Source: Nitratireductor alexandrii
GTDB taxonomy: Bacteria; Pseudomonadota; Alphaproteobacteria; Rhizobiales; Rhizobiaceae
Assembly (NCBI RefSeq): GCF_004000215.1
Contig: NZ_RBVY01000001.1
Coordinates: 558,001-622,000, forward strand
Reading direction: 5' to 3'
Length of the DNA stretch: 64,000 bases
The notes beneath the pieces are model-generated. The model was not told the origin of the DNA and searched no databases. It was given only the letters and a program-made list of their open reading frames with translations. Shown here one piece after another: positions 17,382-26,393 of this stretch. The translations under genes and the position numbers were made by a program. Position 1 is the first letter of the stretch, and every line of letters starts with the position of its first letter.

Positions 17382-17729
17382 ATGGCACGCGAGGACGATC
17401 TTGATCGCAGACGACGGGAACTGGAAGCTGCCCTTTCGGCGCGGCGACCGGAGACCGCCGATGAGGGGAAATCCGCCAAGTCGGGCGGCCTGGTCGGGGC
17501 CGGCAATGCGCTGAAACTATCCAGCGAATTCATTGCCGGTATCGTGGTCGGGGCCGGTGTGGGGTGGATGATCGACCGGCTGGCGGGCACGTCGCCCTTC
17601 GGCCTGGTGATTTTCCTTCTGCTCGGCTTTTGCGCAGGCGTTCTCAACGCGTTGCGCGCGACGGGGCAGATCGCGGAATTTGGTTCCCGCTCATCCGGCA
17701 AGGATGGCGACGGGGACGACAGGAACTGA
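17382..17729 (+). CDS. atpI: ATP synthase subunit I (AtpI)
   Basis: A 115-residue protein: charged N-terminus, then two membrane helices at about 45-65 and 72-92 with the family pattern GVGWMIDRLAGTSPFGL. AtpI assists c-ring assembly and possibly Mg2+ entry. First gene of the F0 operon. The ATG start is preceded almost immediately by a GTG (17376) that could be the true start. Confidence 0.88.
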   Translation: MAREDDLDRRRRELEAALSARRPETADEGKSAKSGGLVGAGNALKLSSEFIAGIVVGAGVGWMIDRLAGTSPFGLVIFLLLGFCAGVLNALRATGQIAEFGSRSSGKDGDGDDRN

Positions 17730-17768
17730 ACGGCGCCATGGGCGCGAACAGCAAGGCGGGGTAGGCAG

Positions 17769-18518
17769 GTGGCAAGCGATCCCATCCACCAGTTCAATAT
17801 CAGCAAGCTGGTCCCGATCGAGATCGGCGGCCTCGATTTTTCCTTCACCAACTCCTCCGCCTTCATGGTCGCCACGGTTGTGGCCGCCGGCGCCTTCCTG
17901 TTTGTGAGCACGGCCAGCCGCGGCCTGGTGCCCAGCCGCATGCAGTCGATCGCGGAAATGACCTACGAGTTCGTCGCCAATATGTTGCGCGACGCGGCCG
18001 GGTCGCAGGGCATGAAGTTCTTCCCGTTCGTGTTTTCCCTGTTCGTGTTCGTGCTGGTCGCGAATCTGCTGGGCATGTTCCCCTATTTCTTCACGATCAC
18101 GAGCCATATCATCGTGACCTTCGCGCTCGCCATCCTGGTGATCGGCACCGTCATCGTCTACGGCTTCTGGAAACACGGTCTCGGTTTCCTCAACCTGTTC
18201 GTGCCCAGCGGCGTGCCGGGCGTGCTCCTGCCGCTGGTGATCGCGATCGAGATCATCTCGTTCCTGTCGCGTCCGATCAGCCTTTCGGTGCGTCTGTTCG
18301 CCAACATGCTGGCCGGACACATCACGCTCAAAGTGTTTGCCGGTTTCGTCACCTCGCTGAGCGCGTTCGGCGTCGTCGGTATCGGCGGTGCGATCCTGCC
18401 CCTCGGCATGACGGTCGCGCTGACCGGCCTCGAATTTCTGGTCGCGTTCCTGCAGGCCTATGTGTTCGCGGTCCTGACTTGCATGTATCTCAACGATGCG
18501 ATTCATCCCGGGCATTAA
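17769..18518 (+). CDS. atpB: ATP synthase F0 subunit a
   Basis: A 249-residue integral membrane subunit that forms the proton half-channels. The essential arginine lies in the segment [10 protein letters not shown] (about residue 175), and the C-terminal helix ends in [14 protein letters not shown], both highly conserved in alphaproteobacteria. GTG start with AGGCAG just upstream. Second gene in the F0 operon. Confidence 0.97.
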   Translation: MASDPIHQFNISKLVPIEIGGLDFSFTNSSAFMVATVVAAGAFLFVSTASRGLVPSRMQSIAEMTYEFVANMLRDAAGSQGMKFFPFVFSLFVFVLVANLLGMFPYFFTITSHIIVTFALAILVIGTVIVYGFWKHGLGFLNLFVPSGVPGVLLPLVIAIEIISFLSRPISLSVRLFANMLAGHITLKVFAGFVTSLSAFGVVGIGGAILPLGMTVALTGLEFLVAFLQAYVFAVLTCMYLNDAIHPGH

Positions 18519-18593
18519 AGACACCTGGACGTCCGCTGCGGCGTCCCTCCTCGACATCAACCTGATCCCAAGCTTTAAAGAAGGAGTACCCCA

Positions 18594-18818
18594 ATGGAAG
18601 TAGATGCAGCTAAGGCAATCGGCGCGGGCATTGCTTGTCTCGGCATGGGCGGCGTCGGCATCGGCCTCGGCAACATGTTCGGCAACTTCCTGGCCGGCGC
18701 GCTGCGCAATCCCTCTGCCGCCGACGGCCAGTTCGGCCGCCTGATCTTCGGCTTCGCCGTGACCGAGGCGCTCGGCATCTTCTCGCTGCTCATCGCTCTG
18801 CTTCTGCTCTTCACCTAA
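18594..18818 (+). CDS. atpE: ATP synthase F0 subunit c
   Basis: A 74-residue two-helix hairpin protein; ten or more copies make the rotor ring. The glycine-rich first helix ([14 protein letters not shown]), the polar loop RNPSA and the proton-binding glutamate in [10 protein letters not shown] (about residue 58) are all present. The start follows a strong AAGGAG ribosome binding site, in line with the high stoichiometry of this subunit. Confidence 0.98.
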   Translation: MEVDAAKAIGAGIACLGMGGVGIGLGNMFGNFLAGALRNPSAADGQFGRLIFGFAVTEALGIFSLLIALLLLFT

Positions 18819-18887
18819 GAGCCGAAACCAACGCGTAGGGTGACCGGCCGCCTCGGGCGGCCGGCTGGAAAGTGACAGGACAGGCCC

Positions 18888-19466
18888 ATGTTTGTGGCAC
18901 CGGCATTCGCCGCGTCGGATCAACCGGCGGAAAACGGCGAGACTCATTCCGCGACCGAGGCGGGTCATGGCGCCGCCGAGGCGGGCTTCCCGCCCTTCGA
19001 GACGGCGACCTATCCGTCGCAGATCCTGTGGCTGGCGATCACGTTTGGCCTGTTCTACCTGTTCCTGAAGCGGGTGGCGCTGCCGAGGCTGGCCGGCATC
19101 ATGGAGGTGCGGCGCGACCGCATCGCCCAGGATCTCGACCAGGCGGCCCGGCTGAAGCAGGAATCGGACGAGGCGATCGCCGCGTACGAGCAGGCGCTGG
19201 CCGAGGCGCGCCAGAAGGCCAACGAGATCGGCCAGAAGGCGCGTGACGCGGCCAAGGCCCAGGCCGACGAGACCAGGCGCGCCGTCGAGGCGCAGCTGGA
19301 AGAAAAGCTGACGGGTGCCGAGACGCGGATTGCCGAGATCAAGGCGTCGGCTCTCGCCGATGTCGGCACGATCGCGCAAGACACGGCCGGATCGATCGTG
19401 CAGACGCTGGGCGGCGGTTCGGTCACCAAGGCCGAAGTCGCGGCCGCGGTCAAGGCAGCGCGCTAG
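18888..19466 (+). CDS. atpF': ATP synthase F0 subunit b'
   Basis: A 192-residue peripheral-stalk subunit. After an Ala/Pro-rich N-terminal extension of about 45 residues (FVAPAFAASDQ could act as a signal-like start) there is one membrane helix (ILWLAITFGLFYLFL, about 50-65) and a long alanine/glutamate-rich coiled coil. Species with both b and b' include Hyphomicrobiales and phototrophs. The next gene's ribosome binding site overlaps its stop. Confidence 0.93.
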   Translation: MFVAPAFAASDQPAENGETHSATEAGHGAAEAGFPPFETATYPSQILWLAITFGLFYLFLKRVALPRLAGIMEVRRDRIAQDLDQAARLKQESDEAIAAYEQALAEARQKANEIGQKARDAAKAQADETRRAVEAQLEEKLTGAETRIAEIKASALADVGTIAQDTAGSIVQTLGGGSVTKAEVAAAVKAAR

Positions 19467-19475
19467 GAGGCGATG

Positions 19476-19955
19476 ATGGACGCAACATTCTGGGCCACCG
19501 TTGCCCTGTTCATCTTCTTCGCGGTCGTCTTCTATCTGAAGGTGCCCGGGATGGTGGCGAAGTCGCTCGACGATCGGGCCGAGCGCATCCGCAACGAACT
19601 GGACCAGGCGCGCAAGCTGCGCGAGGAGGCCCAGGAGGTGCTGGCCGAGTATCAGCGCCGCCGCAAGGAAGCCGAGAAGGAAGCCGACGACATCGTCGCC
19701 TCGGCCGAACACGAGGCGGCCTTGATGGTCGAGGAAGCCAAGCAGAAGACCGAGGACTACGTTGCGCGGCGCACCGCGCTGGCCGAGCAGAAGATCGCTC
19801 AGGCCGAGCGTGACGCCGTCAACGAGGTGCGCGCGCAGGCCGCCGACATCGCGGTCGAGGCGGCGCGCCGGATACTGGAATCCAAGGTCGACGCCAAATT
19901 GTCGGGCGACCTGTTCAAGAGCTCGCTCGCCGACGTCAAGGCAAAGCTCAACTGA
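19476..19955 (+). CDS. atpF: ATP synthase F0 subunit b
   Basis: A 159-residue stalk subunit with an N-terminal membrane helix (ATVALFIFFAVVFYLKVPG) and a charged coiled coil that links to the F1 delta subunit. An AGGAGG sequence overlaps the atpF' stop; with the second of two adjacent ATGs its spacing is five bases, so that one is chosen (the first is at 19473). Last gene of the operon; a terminator follows 40 bases later. F1 genes are not in the window. Confidence 0.93.
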   Translation: MDATFWATVALFIFFAVVFYLKVPGMVAKSLDDRAERIRNELDQARKLREEAQEVLAEYQRRRKEAEKEADDIVASAEHEAALMVEEAKQKTEDYVARRTALAEQKIAQAERDAVNEVRAQAADIAVEAARRILESKVDAKLSGDLFKSSLADVKAKLN

Positions 19956-19994
19956 GTTTGCGCCGCGTTGCGCGGTGCCCGAACGAACCGATCG

Positions 19995-20020
19995 ATGCCG
20001 CCTCCGGGCGGCATTTTTCT
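19995..20020 (+). terminator. Rho-independent terminator of the atp operon
   Basis: An 8-bp perfect stem (ATGCCGCC/GGCGGCAT, loop TCCG) is followed by TTTTTCTTT, 40 bases after the atpF stop. Clear intrinsic terminator. Confidence 0.85.
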
Positions 20021-20185
20021 TTGTGGAGCCGCGATGCCGTGCGGGGCCGCGATGCCGGCGGCGGACCAATTTTCTTCGGAAAAATGCTGGAATTGGGCGA
20101 CCGGCGCGGCGTGGCGGCCGTGCGCCGGAAGGTCGGCGCCCGTGTGCGGCACACGCGCCCATGCCGCTTGTCGCGGCGCCTGCTC

Positions 20186-20291
20186 CTAGAGCGTTTCCAG
20201 GCGAAGTGGAAGCCGGTTCGCCATTCAAAAACGCGTCAAAACAATAAGGTGGAGCCGGTCTGCGCTTCCGCGAAAAGCAGAACGGCTCTAG
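20186..20291. repeat. Intergenic CTAGAGC...GCTCTAG repeat, copy A
   Basis: A 106-bp element with 7-bp inverted ends (CTAGAGC at 20186, GCTCTAG at 20285). The inside (GCGTTTCCAGGCGAAGTGG, then CGGTTCGCC and AACGCGTCAAAACAA) resembles the abundant palindromic intergenic repeats of Hyphomicrobiales genomes. Its right end supplies the stop codon of rnhB. Confidence 0.75.
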
Positions 20292-20977
20292 GCCTCGCTT
20301 GGCGTGTCGGCCGTTTTGCGCAGCGGTGCGAAGGACAGGCGGTGGATGCGCGCGACCGCGCCGTCGCGCCCGATGGCCTCGCGGTGGATCCGTGTGCCGT
20401 AGCCCATATGGCGATCGAACCCGTATCCCGCGTGACGCTGCCCGCACGCCGCCATCATCCGGTCGCGCGTGACCTTGGCCACGATCGAGGCCGCCGCGAT
20501 CGACTGTGCGCGCCGGTCGCCCTTGATCAGCGCCTCGGCCGGACAGGCCAGAGCCGGCGGGACGTCGCGCCCGTCGATCAGCGCGAAGCCCGGCGCGAGC
20601 GAAAGCGCCGCCACTGCCCTGCGCATCGCCTCCAGGCTCGCGCGCAAAATGTTGGACCTGTCGATCGCCGACGCCGAAAGGCTCGCCACGCCGACCGCGC
20701 GGGCGCGCTCGAGTATGGCTGCGTAGAGCGCTGCGCGCGCGGTCGCCGACAGCCGCTTGGAATCGTCCAGCCCGGCGGGAACGGCGTTCGGGTCGAGAAT
20801 GACGGCGGCGGCCACCACCGGCCCGGCAAGCGGCCCGCGGCCGGCCTCGTCGACGCCGCACACGGGCGACAGGCCGCGCGACATCGCCCGCGCCTCGTGG
20901 GCAAAGTCGGGAGCGTCGGCGAGCGCGAAAAGCAGCGGAGAATCGGGGGAGCGAGCCATTTGCGGCGAAACTCGCAT
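20288..20977 (-). CDS. rnhB: Ribonuclease HII
   Basis: A 229-residue enzyme that removes ribonucleotides and RNA from RNA/DNA hybrids. The catalytic motif [11 protein letters not shown] near residue 40, [20 protein letters not shown] near 145 and [11 protein letters not shown] near 185 are standard. The first ATG is used, with a weak GGGGCGG before it; a second ATG lies six codons on. The TAG stop is part of an intergenic repeat end. Single gene, tail to tail with the atp operon terminator region. Confidence 0.95.
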   Translation of the reverse strand: MRVSPQMARSPDSPLLFALADAPDFAHEARAMSRGLSPVCGVDEAGRGPLAGPVVAAAVILDPNAVPAGLDDSKRLSATARAALYAAILERARAVGVASLSASAIDRSNILRASLEAMRRAVAALSLAPGFALIDGRDVPPALACPAEALIKGDRRAQSIAAASIVAKVTRDRMMAACGQRHAGYGFDRHMGYGTRIHREAIGRDGAVARIHRLSFAPLRKTADTPSEA

Positions 20978-21042
20978 CCGCCCCGATTCTCCGCAAGTCC
21001 TTCCCGGTCCGAAGGGGCGGCAGGCCGGGAAGGGGCCGTCGG

Positions 21043-21134
21043 CTAGAGCGGGGGACGTAGCCGGACGGGAAACGGGACGCGGGTTGGGAAACCCGCCGGC
21101 GCGACAAGCCGGGCCGCGCGCGGAACGGCTCTAG
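21043..21134. repeat. Intergenic CTAGAGC...GCTCTAG repeat, copy B
   Basis: A 92-bp element with the same 7-bp inverted ends as copy A and sharing GAACGGCTCTAG at its right end; the interior is diverged. Its right end supplies the stop codon of the radical SAM gene. Confidence 0.6.
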
Positions 21135-22285
21135 AGCAGGCGCAACTGTTCGCCGGCACGCGGCGGCGGCTTGAAAAGATCGGTGCGCAGGGCGAGCTTG
21201 GCCCGGTTCAATCCGATCCGGCGCGCGGCGATCTCGAAACGGCGGCCGATCTGCCAGGCATAGGGTCCGGTGCCGCGCATCCGTTTGCCCCAGCTCGAAT
21301 CGTAATCCTTGCCGTCGCGCATCGAGCGGATCAGCGCCATCACGTGGCGGTAGCGGTCCGGATAGTGGCGCAGCAGCCAGTCCTTGAAGATCGGGCTCAC
21401 CTCCAGCGGCAGGCGCAGGATGATGTAGCCGGCCTCGCGCGCCCCGGCGGCGTGGGCCGATTCCAGGATGCGCTCGACCTCGTGATCGCTCAGGCCGGGG
21501 ATCAGCGGCGCGGCCATCACCGAGACCGGAATGCCGGCCTGCGACAAGGCCTTCATCGCCTCCAGCCGCCGCGTCGGCGTCGCCGCGCGCGGTTCCATCG
21601 TGCGCGCCAGGCGCCGGTCGAGCGTCGTCACCGAAAAGGCGACCTTGGCCAGGCCGCGGGCGGCCATGCGCGCGAGAATGTCGCTGTCGCGCATCACCAG
21701 CGCCGATTTTGTCACGATGCCGACCGGGTGATTGTGGGCTTCCAGCACTTCCAGAATCTCGCGCATGATGCGCCATTGTCTTTCGACTGGCTGGTAGGGG
21801 TCGGTGTTGGTGCCGATGGCGATGGTCTTCGGCTCGTAGCCTTCCCTGGCCAGTTCACGCTCCAGCAGCTTGGCCGCATCCGGCTTGGCAAACAGCCGCG
21901 CCTCGAATTCGAGCCCGGCCGAAAGTCCCATGAAGGCATGGGTCGGGCGGGCGTAACAATAGACGCAGCCATGCTCGCAGCCGCGATAGGGGTTGATCGA
22001 GCGGTCGAAGGCGATATCGGGCGACGTGTTGCGGGTAATCACCGAGCGCGGCTTTTCCACCTGCACCTCGGTCTTGAAGGGCGGCAGCTCTTCCAGCGTT
22101 TCCCAGCCGTCGTCGAACACTTCGCGACGCAGCGTCTCGAACCGGCCCGACGGGTTGATGCCCGCCGCGCGCCCGCGCCGGCGCGCTTCGCCGACGCGCA
22201 GGCCGCTTTCCTCGATCAGCGCATTCGCCATTGCGGCGCCGCCACCGGCAAAGGCGGCCGTATCTGCGCGGTCGAACTGCTCCAT
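21131..22285 (-). CDS. PA0069-type radical SAM protein
   Basis: A 384-residue protein with the radical SAM [4Fe-4S] motif CEHGCVYC (about residues 105-112) in the family context SINPYRGCEHGCVYCYARPTH-like, matching the PA0069/SplB-related group often annotated as DNA repair photolyase-like. KTIAIGTNTDPYQPVER follows. Substrate is not established for the group. The C-terminus ends in KPPPRAGEQLRLL, and the stop is in a repeat. No partner gene is evident. Confidence 0.85.
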   Translation of the reverse strand: MEQFDRADTAAFAGGGAAMANALIEESGLRVGEARRRGRAAGINPSGRFETLRREVFDDGWETLEELPPFKTEVQVEKPRSVITRNTSPDIAFDRSINPYRGCEHGCVYCYARPTHAFMGLSAGLEFEARLFAKPDAAKLLERELAREGYEPKTIAIGTNTDPYQPVERQWRIMREILEVLEAHNHPVGIVTKSALVMRDSDILARMAARGLAKVAFSVTTLDRRLARTMEPRAATPTRRLEAMKALSQAGIPVSVMAAPLIPGLSDHEVERILESAHAAGAREAGYIILRLPLEVSPIFKDWLLRHYPDRYRHVMALIRSMRDGKDYDSSWGKRMRGTGPYAWQIGRRFEIAARRIGLNRAKLALRTDLFKPPPRAGEQLRLL

Positions 22286-22419
22286 GATCTGTCTCCGCTC
22301 GTCGAAGGCGAGTCGTTTTCGATGAATCTATTCCTATCGGTCAAAATGGAACAAAGCAAGAACTTTTTCGATCGCGTGCCGACGTGGCGTTGGTTGCTGC
22401 AATGCGGTATCGAGGATGG

Positions 22420-22923
22420 ATGCTGACCGTGGTGATCGAGACCCTGAACGACGAGGAGGCGCTGGCCGCCACGCTGGCCGCGCTTGTGCCGGCGGCCGTG
22501 GAGGGGCTGGTGTGCGAGGTGATCGTGCATGATCGCGGTTCGTCGGATGCCACCGTGGCGGTTGGCGACCAGGCCGGGTGCACGCTGGTCGGGCCGGGTG
22601 GTCTCGGCGGCGGGCTGACGGCGGCCCGTGGCACGTGGCTGTTGCTGCTGGAGCCCGGCGCGCTGCCTGGCGAAGGCTGGATGGAGGCGGTCGCAAACCA
22701 TGTCGGCACCCAGTGCCGGCCGGCGCGGTTTTCGCCCGCGCGGTCGCGCGCCGTGCAGGTGCTGAGGCGCCTTTTCGGCCGCGCCGGTCCGTTGGCCGAC
22801 GGGGTTCTGGTTTCAAAGGCCGAGGCGCTGTCGCGCTACCGGCCGCAGGGCGGCTTGGAAACGGTGGCGCGGGGGCTCCGACGCCGCCGGCTGGCGGCCG
22901 CGATCAGGCCCGCCCCGCGTTGA
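22420..22923 (+). CDS. Small family 2 glycosyltransferase-like protein
   Basis: A 167-residue protein that starts LTVVIETLNDEEALAATLAAL, the nucleotide-sugar-binding opening of GT-A fold glycosyltransferases, and continues with VIVHDRGSSDATV, the usual DGSxD-like site in altered form. It is shorter than ordinary GT2 enzymes and lacks a clear membrane helix. An in-frame ATG at 22402 is an alternative start. It converges with moaB. Activity is uncertain because the acceptor half is short. Confidence 0.65.
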   Translation: MLTVVIETLNDEEALAATLAALVPAAVEGLVCEVIVHDRGSSDATVAVGDQAGCTLVGPGGLGGGLTAARGTWLLLLEPGALPGEGWMEAVANHVGTQCRPARFSPARSRAVQVLRRLFGRAGPLADGVLVSKAEALSRYRPQGGLETVARGLRRRRLAAAIRPAPR

Positions 22924-22959
22924 CGATCTTCGCGCGGGGCGATCGCCGCTTCCGCCCGT

Positions 22960-23520
22960 TCACACGATCTCGCCGCCGCGCTGCAGGTGCTCGTCCAGGC
23001 GCGGCATGATCTCCACGAAATTGCACGGCATGTGCCGATAGTCGAGCTGCCCCTTCAAGATGCCTTCCCAGGCGTCGCGGCAGGCACCGGGCGAGCCCGG
23101 CAGCACGAACACGAAGGTCTGGTTGACCAGCCCGCCTGTGGCGCGCGACTGGATCGTCGAGGTGCCGATCTTGTCGTAGGAGATCCGGTGAAAGACCTCC
23201 GAAAACCCGTCCATGCGCTTTTCGAACAGCGGTTCTATCGCCTCGGGCGTGACGTCGCGGCCGGTAAAGCCGGTGCCGCCGGTGGTGATGATCGCGTCGA
23301 CCCGGCTGTCCTGCGACCAGGCGAGGATCTTGGCGCGGATGGCCTCGATCTCGTCGCGCACGATCGCGCGCTCGACGAGCCTGTGGCCGGCCGCTGCGAT
23401 CAGCTCGGCCAATGTCCGGCCGGACTTGTCGTCGGCCGCGGCGCGCGTGTCCGACACGGTCAGGACCGCGATGCCCACGGCGATGAAGGGGCGGTTTTCG
23501 TCGAGCCGGCCGGTACTCAT
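22960..23520 (-). CDS. moaB: Molybdenum cofactor biosynthesis protein B
   Basis: A 186-residue MoaB/Mog-family protein of molybdopterin synthesis. Present are the SDTR motif (VLTVSDTRAAADDKSG), ITTGGTGFTGRDVTPEA near residue 80 and LPGSPGACRDAWEGIL near 140, which form the molybdopterin-binding site. The ATG overlaps the ispE stop by four bases, so the two are co-translated although they serve different pathways. Confidence 0.93.
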   Translation of the reverse strand: MSTGRLDENRPFIAVGIAVLTVSDTRAAADDKSGRTLAELIAAAGHRLVERAIVRDEIEAIRAKILAWSQDSRVDAIITTGGTGFTGRDVTPEAIEPLFEKRMDGFSEVFHRISYDKIGTSTIQSRATGGLVNQTFVFVLPGSPGACRDAWEGILKGQLDYRHMPCNFVEIMPRLDEHLQRGGEIV

Positions 23521-24395
23521 GCGTTTGATCCCCGCGTTGCGCCGGCGGCCGCAAACCAGCCCGGCCGTTCCTGTTTGATCGTGGCCTCGGCGCGCCGCGC
23601 CGCCTCGATCGTGTCGTAGAGCCCGAAACAGGTCGCGCCCGATCCCGACATGCGCGCCAGCCGCGCGCCGCTCGCCGACAGCCGGTCGAGCGCCTCCATG
23701 ATTTCGGGAGCAAGGCCGAGCGCGGCCGCCTGCAGATCGTTGCGGCATTGCCGCAGCCAGTCCAAAACCGATTGCGCGTCGCGCTGCGGCGGCAAGGCCG
23801 GCAGGGGGGCGTTGTCGCGGCGTTCGAGCCCGGTAAACACCGTCTGCGTCGGCACCGCCACGCCGGGATTGACCAGGAGAAGCGGCAGCGCCGGCCAGTC
23901 GACGAGAGGCGCGATCTTTTCGCCGATGCCGCGCGCGATCAGCGGCCGGCCGGCCAGACACATCGGCAGATCGGCGCCGAGCTCGGCGCCGAGACGCGCC
24001 AGCCCGGCTTCGTCGACATCGATCTCCCACAGCGCCGCCAGCCCGCGCAGCACCGCCGCCGCGTCGCTGGACCCGCCGCCGATACCGGCGGCCACCGGCA
24101 GGTTCTTCGTCAGCCGGATCGCGCTGTGCCGGTCGCGAACTTGCGTGAAGGCGCGGCGCAGCCGATCGCGGGCGCGTATGATCAAATTGTCGTCGTCGTC
24201 GGGCAGGGCGGCGGCGAACGGTCCGGCAATGGCGAACGTGTCGACGGCGGCCGGCGCGAGCTCCACGACGTCGCCGAGTTGCGAAAACACCGCCAGCGTT
24301 TCGATCAGGTGATAGCCGTCGGCGCGCCGGCCGGTCACGTGCAGAGCGAGGTTGATCTTGGCCGGCGCGTGGACCGTGAGTGAGGGACTGCGCAT
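23517..24395 (-). CDS. ispE: 4-diphosphocytidyl-2-C-methyl-D-erythritol kinase
   Basis: A 292-residue GHMP kinase of the MEP isoprenoid pathway that phosphorylates CDP-methylerythritol. The opening APAKINLALHV with the catalytic lysine region, DGYHLIETL, and the ATP-binding GIGGGSSDAAA (about 104-114) are all present. The chosen ATG gives the family's usual start. It is followed by moaB in an ATGA overlap. The dxs gene of the same pathway lies near 60 kb. Confidence 0.95.
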   Translation of the reverse strand: MRSPSLTVHAPAKINLALHVTGRRADGYHLIETLAVFSQLGDVVELAPAAVDTFAIAGPFAAALPDDDDNLIIRARDRLRRAFTQVRDRHSAIRLTKNLPVAAGIGGGSSDAAAVLRGLAALWEIDVDEAGLARLGAELGADLPMCLAGRPLIARGIGEKIAPLVDWPALPLLLVNPGVAVPTQTVFTGLERRDNAPLPALPPQRDAQSVLDWLRQCRNDLQAAALGLAPEIMEALDRLSASGARLARMSGSGATCFGLYDTIEAARRAEATIKQERPGWFAAAGATRGSNA

Positions 24396-24411
24396 GAAAA
24401 CCCGCGTCCGC

Positions 24412-24597
24412 TCAGTCGCGTGCCGGTCTGTATTCGCCCGTTTCCGGGTCCTTGACCAGCGTGCCCGACGCGCGCGTTTCCGCCTCGCGCTCGGCCCGGC
24501 GCACCCGGGCCGAAACCCGTTCGGCCTCGCGCAGGAAGGCACGGTAGCCGATATAGGCCACGGCGCCGGCAAGTGCGAAAAAGATCAGCTGTGGCAT
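24412..24597 (-). CDS. Small single-pass membrane protein (61 aa)
   Basis: A 61-residue protein with a membrane helix at residues 3-20 (LIFFALAGAVAYIGYRAF) followed by a basic, glutamate-rich helix and the C-terminus VKDPETGEYRPARD. The last part resembles C-terminal ends of short conserved alphaproteobacterial membrane proteins. It lies 16 bases upstream of ispE on the same strand. Function unknown. Confidence 0.65.
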   Translation of the reverse strand: MPQLIFFALAGAVAYIGYRAFLREAERVSARVRRAEREAETRASGTLVKDPETGEYRPARD

Positions 24598-24667
24598 GTC
24601 CGGTCAGCCTCCCTCGAAGCCCGCCTGATTTATTCCACCGGCAAGCATAGCGCCGCTATTGGGCGCT

Positions 24668-25567
24668 TCAAAGGCCGAAACGGTTCCACAGCGCGCGCGC
24701 CTCCAGCGCATCCACCACCCCGTTCGCCAGCGCCCCGGCGATTTTCTCGCCGTCGCCGCGCTCCAGATCGACCCCGAACAGGTTCAGGCGCCGTCCGAAC
24801 AGCCCGCGCGGCGCGCTCACCAGCCGCAGGCGCGTCTTGTCGCCATAGCGTGCCTTGAGAAAGGAGCGCATGTCGCCGAGCTGGTCGACGAGCCCCAGTT
24901 CGAGCCCCTGCCTGCCGCTCCAGAACATGCCGGTAAACAAATCGTCATCGTCGGCGAGCTTGCTGCCGCGCCGCGCCTTGACCAGATCGATGAAGGTTTG
25001 GTGGATGTCGAGCTGCAGCGCCTTCAGCCGCGCCACGTCTTCCTTCTTTTCCGGCGAGAACGGATCGAGCAGCGCCTTGTTCTTGCCGGCGGTGTAGAGC
25101 CTGCGTTCCACGCCGATCTTCTTGATCATCTCCTGGAAGCCGAAACTGGCCGACACCACGCCGATCGATCCGACGATCGAGGACGGGTCGGCGATGATCT
25201 CGTCGCCGGCGACCGCGATCATGTAGCCGCCGGAGGCGGCCAGATCCTCCACGAACACGTAGACCTTCTTGTTTTTTTCCTCGGCCAGGTCGCGAATCCG
25301 GCGGAAGATCAGCCGCGACTGCACCGGCGAGCCGCCGGGCGAATTGATCGTGATCGCGACCGCCGGCGCCTTCTTGAACGCGAAGGCCTTTTCCAGCATG
25401 CCGGCCGTGCTGGCCAGCGACATCGTCTGGCGCAGCGCGTTGCCGGCCGGCATGATCGCGCCGCTCAGCCGCACCACCGGGATGACAACGCCGTCGGCGC
25501 GCATCGAGGTCGGCAGGAAGGGTTGCAAAAACTGTTTCAACAAAGCTCTCCAGAATTTCAATCGCAT
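24668..25567 (-). CDS. S49-family serine peptidase (SppA/SohB-like)
   Basis: A 299-residue signal-peptide-peptidase-type protease. INSPGGSPVQSR near residue 75 and EDLAASGGYMIAVAGDEI near 105 carry the nucleophilic serine and the oxyanion-forming region; PSSIVGSIGVV and the lysine-bearing segment follow. There is no obvious long membrane helix at the N-terminus, as in many rhizobial short S49 proteins. Likely processes residual signal peptides or envelope proteins. Upstream neighbour is a methyltransferase on the same strand, 48 bases away. Confidence 0.9.
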   Translation of the reverse strand: MRLKFWRALLKQFLQPFLPTSMRADGVVIPVVRLSGAIMPAGNALRQTMSLASTAGMLEKAFAFKKAPAVAITINSPGGSPVQSRLIFRRIRDLAEEKNKKVYVFVEDLAASGGYMIAVAGDEIIADPSSIVGSIGVVSASFGFQEMIKKIGVERRLYTAGKNKALLDPFSPEKKEDVARLKALQLDIHQTFIDLVKARRGSKLADDDDLFTGMFWSGRQGLELGLVDQLGDMRSFLKARYGDKTRLRLVSAPRGLFGRRLNLFGVDLERGDGEKIAGALANGVVDALEARALWNRFGL

Positions 25568-25615
25568 GTAGGGAGCCGAAACGATTGCGCAATGGTCCGC
25601 GCAACCGGCACCCCT

Positions 25616-26389
25616 TCAATCGCCGAACAGCGCGCCTTGGCCATTGTTGATGGCGTCGGCTTGTGGGCTGAAGCCGCCGCCGTCGGTTTCGTGCAGGAAG
25701 AGCGGCGGGGCGATCGCCGGCATCTTGCGCGCGCCGCGCACCGCGCGCACCACCACCCGGATCGCCATGGCGTCCGCCCGCGGATGGATCGGCCGGATCT
25801 CGGCGGCGCCGAAACGGCCCTCGAGCGCGGCCAGGATCGCGCCGATGGACTCCGGCCGCGCGATCATCGCCAGCCCGCCGCGCGGGCGCACGATGGCCGT
25901 CGCCGTGCGCAGCCAGCGCTCGATCGTGTCGTCCTGCATGACGTGCGCCGCGCGCTTCAGCGCGTGCGGGGTGGCCCGGTCGCGGCCGCGATTGAAGGGC
26001 GGGTTCATGATCGCGAAATCGAAGCTATTGTCGCCGAGCCCGGCCGCCTGGCGCGCGCGCCCGGCCAGCGTGACGTCGGCCACCAGCACCTCGGCCCGTG
26101 CCGAAAGGGCCGCGTTCTGTGCCAGCGCCAGGCTTTTTTCGGCAAACGCCGCCATGTCCGGCTCGCGTTCGACCAGCACGGCCCGCGCCTGTCCGCAGCG
26201 CGACAGCACGGCCAGGGCGGCGGCGCCGGCGCCGGCGCCGAGATCGGCGAGCCGGCCGGCAAAGCCGCACGGCACGGCCGCCGCAAGCATCATCGCGTCC
26301 ATGCCGGCCCGGTGGCCGCTGCCGGCCGGCTGGACGACAAAGAACCGGCCGCGATGGAAGGCGTCCGTCGTGCAGGAGGCGGGGTGCAT
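25616..26389 (-). CDS. SAM-dependent methyltransferase, TrmN6-like
   Basis: A 257-residue class I methyltransferase. The SAM site LADLGAGAGAAAL is near residue 45 and the catalytic NPPF motif (FAIMNPPFNRG) near 125, which is typical of N6-adenine tRNA methyltransferases such as TrmN6/YfiC acting on tRNA-Val A37. The start was set at the ATG that leaves four bases to the DUF2007 gene, so the two form an operon. RNA specificity is inferred from the family. Confidence 0.83.
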   Translation of the reverse strand: MHPASCTTDAFHRGRFFVVQPAGSGHRAGMDAMMLAAAVPCGFAGRLADLGAGAGAAALAVLSRCGQARAVLVEREPDMAAFAEKSLALAQNAALSARAEVLVADVTLAGRARQAAGLGDNSFDFAIMNPPFNRGRDRATPHALKRAAHVMQDDTIERWLRTATAIVRPRGGLAMIARPESIGAILAALEGRFGAAEIRPIHPRADAMAIRVVVRAVRGARKMPAIAPPLFLHETDGGGFSPQADAINNGQGALFGD

Positions 26390-26393
26390 GGCG

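Noticed and set aside
17691-21776. Very long open frame on the minus strand (over 1300 codons) across the atp genes and rnhB
   Set aside because: It is antisense to certain genes (atpB, atpE, atpF', atpF); in DNA of this GC content antisense frames stay open. No domain is readable in the antisense part.
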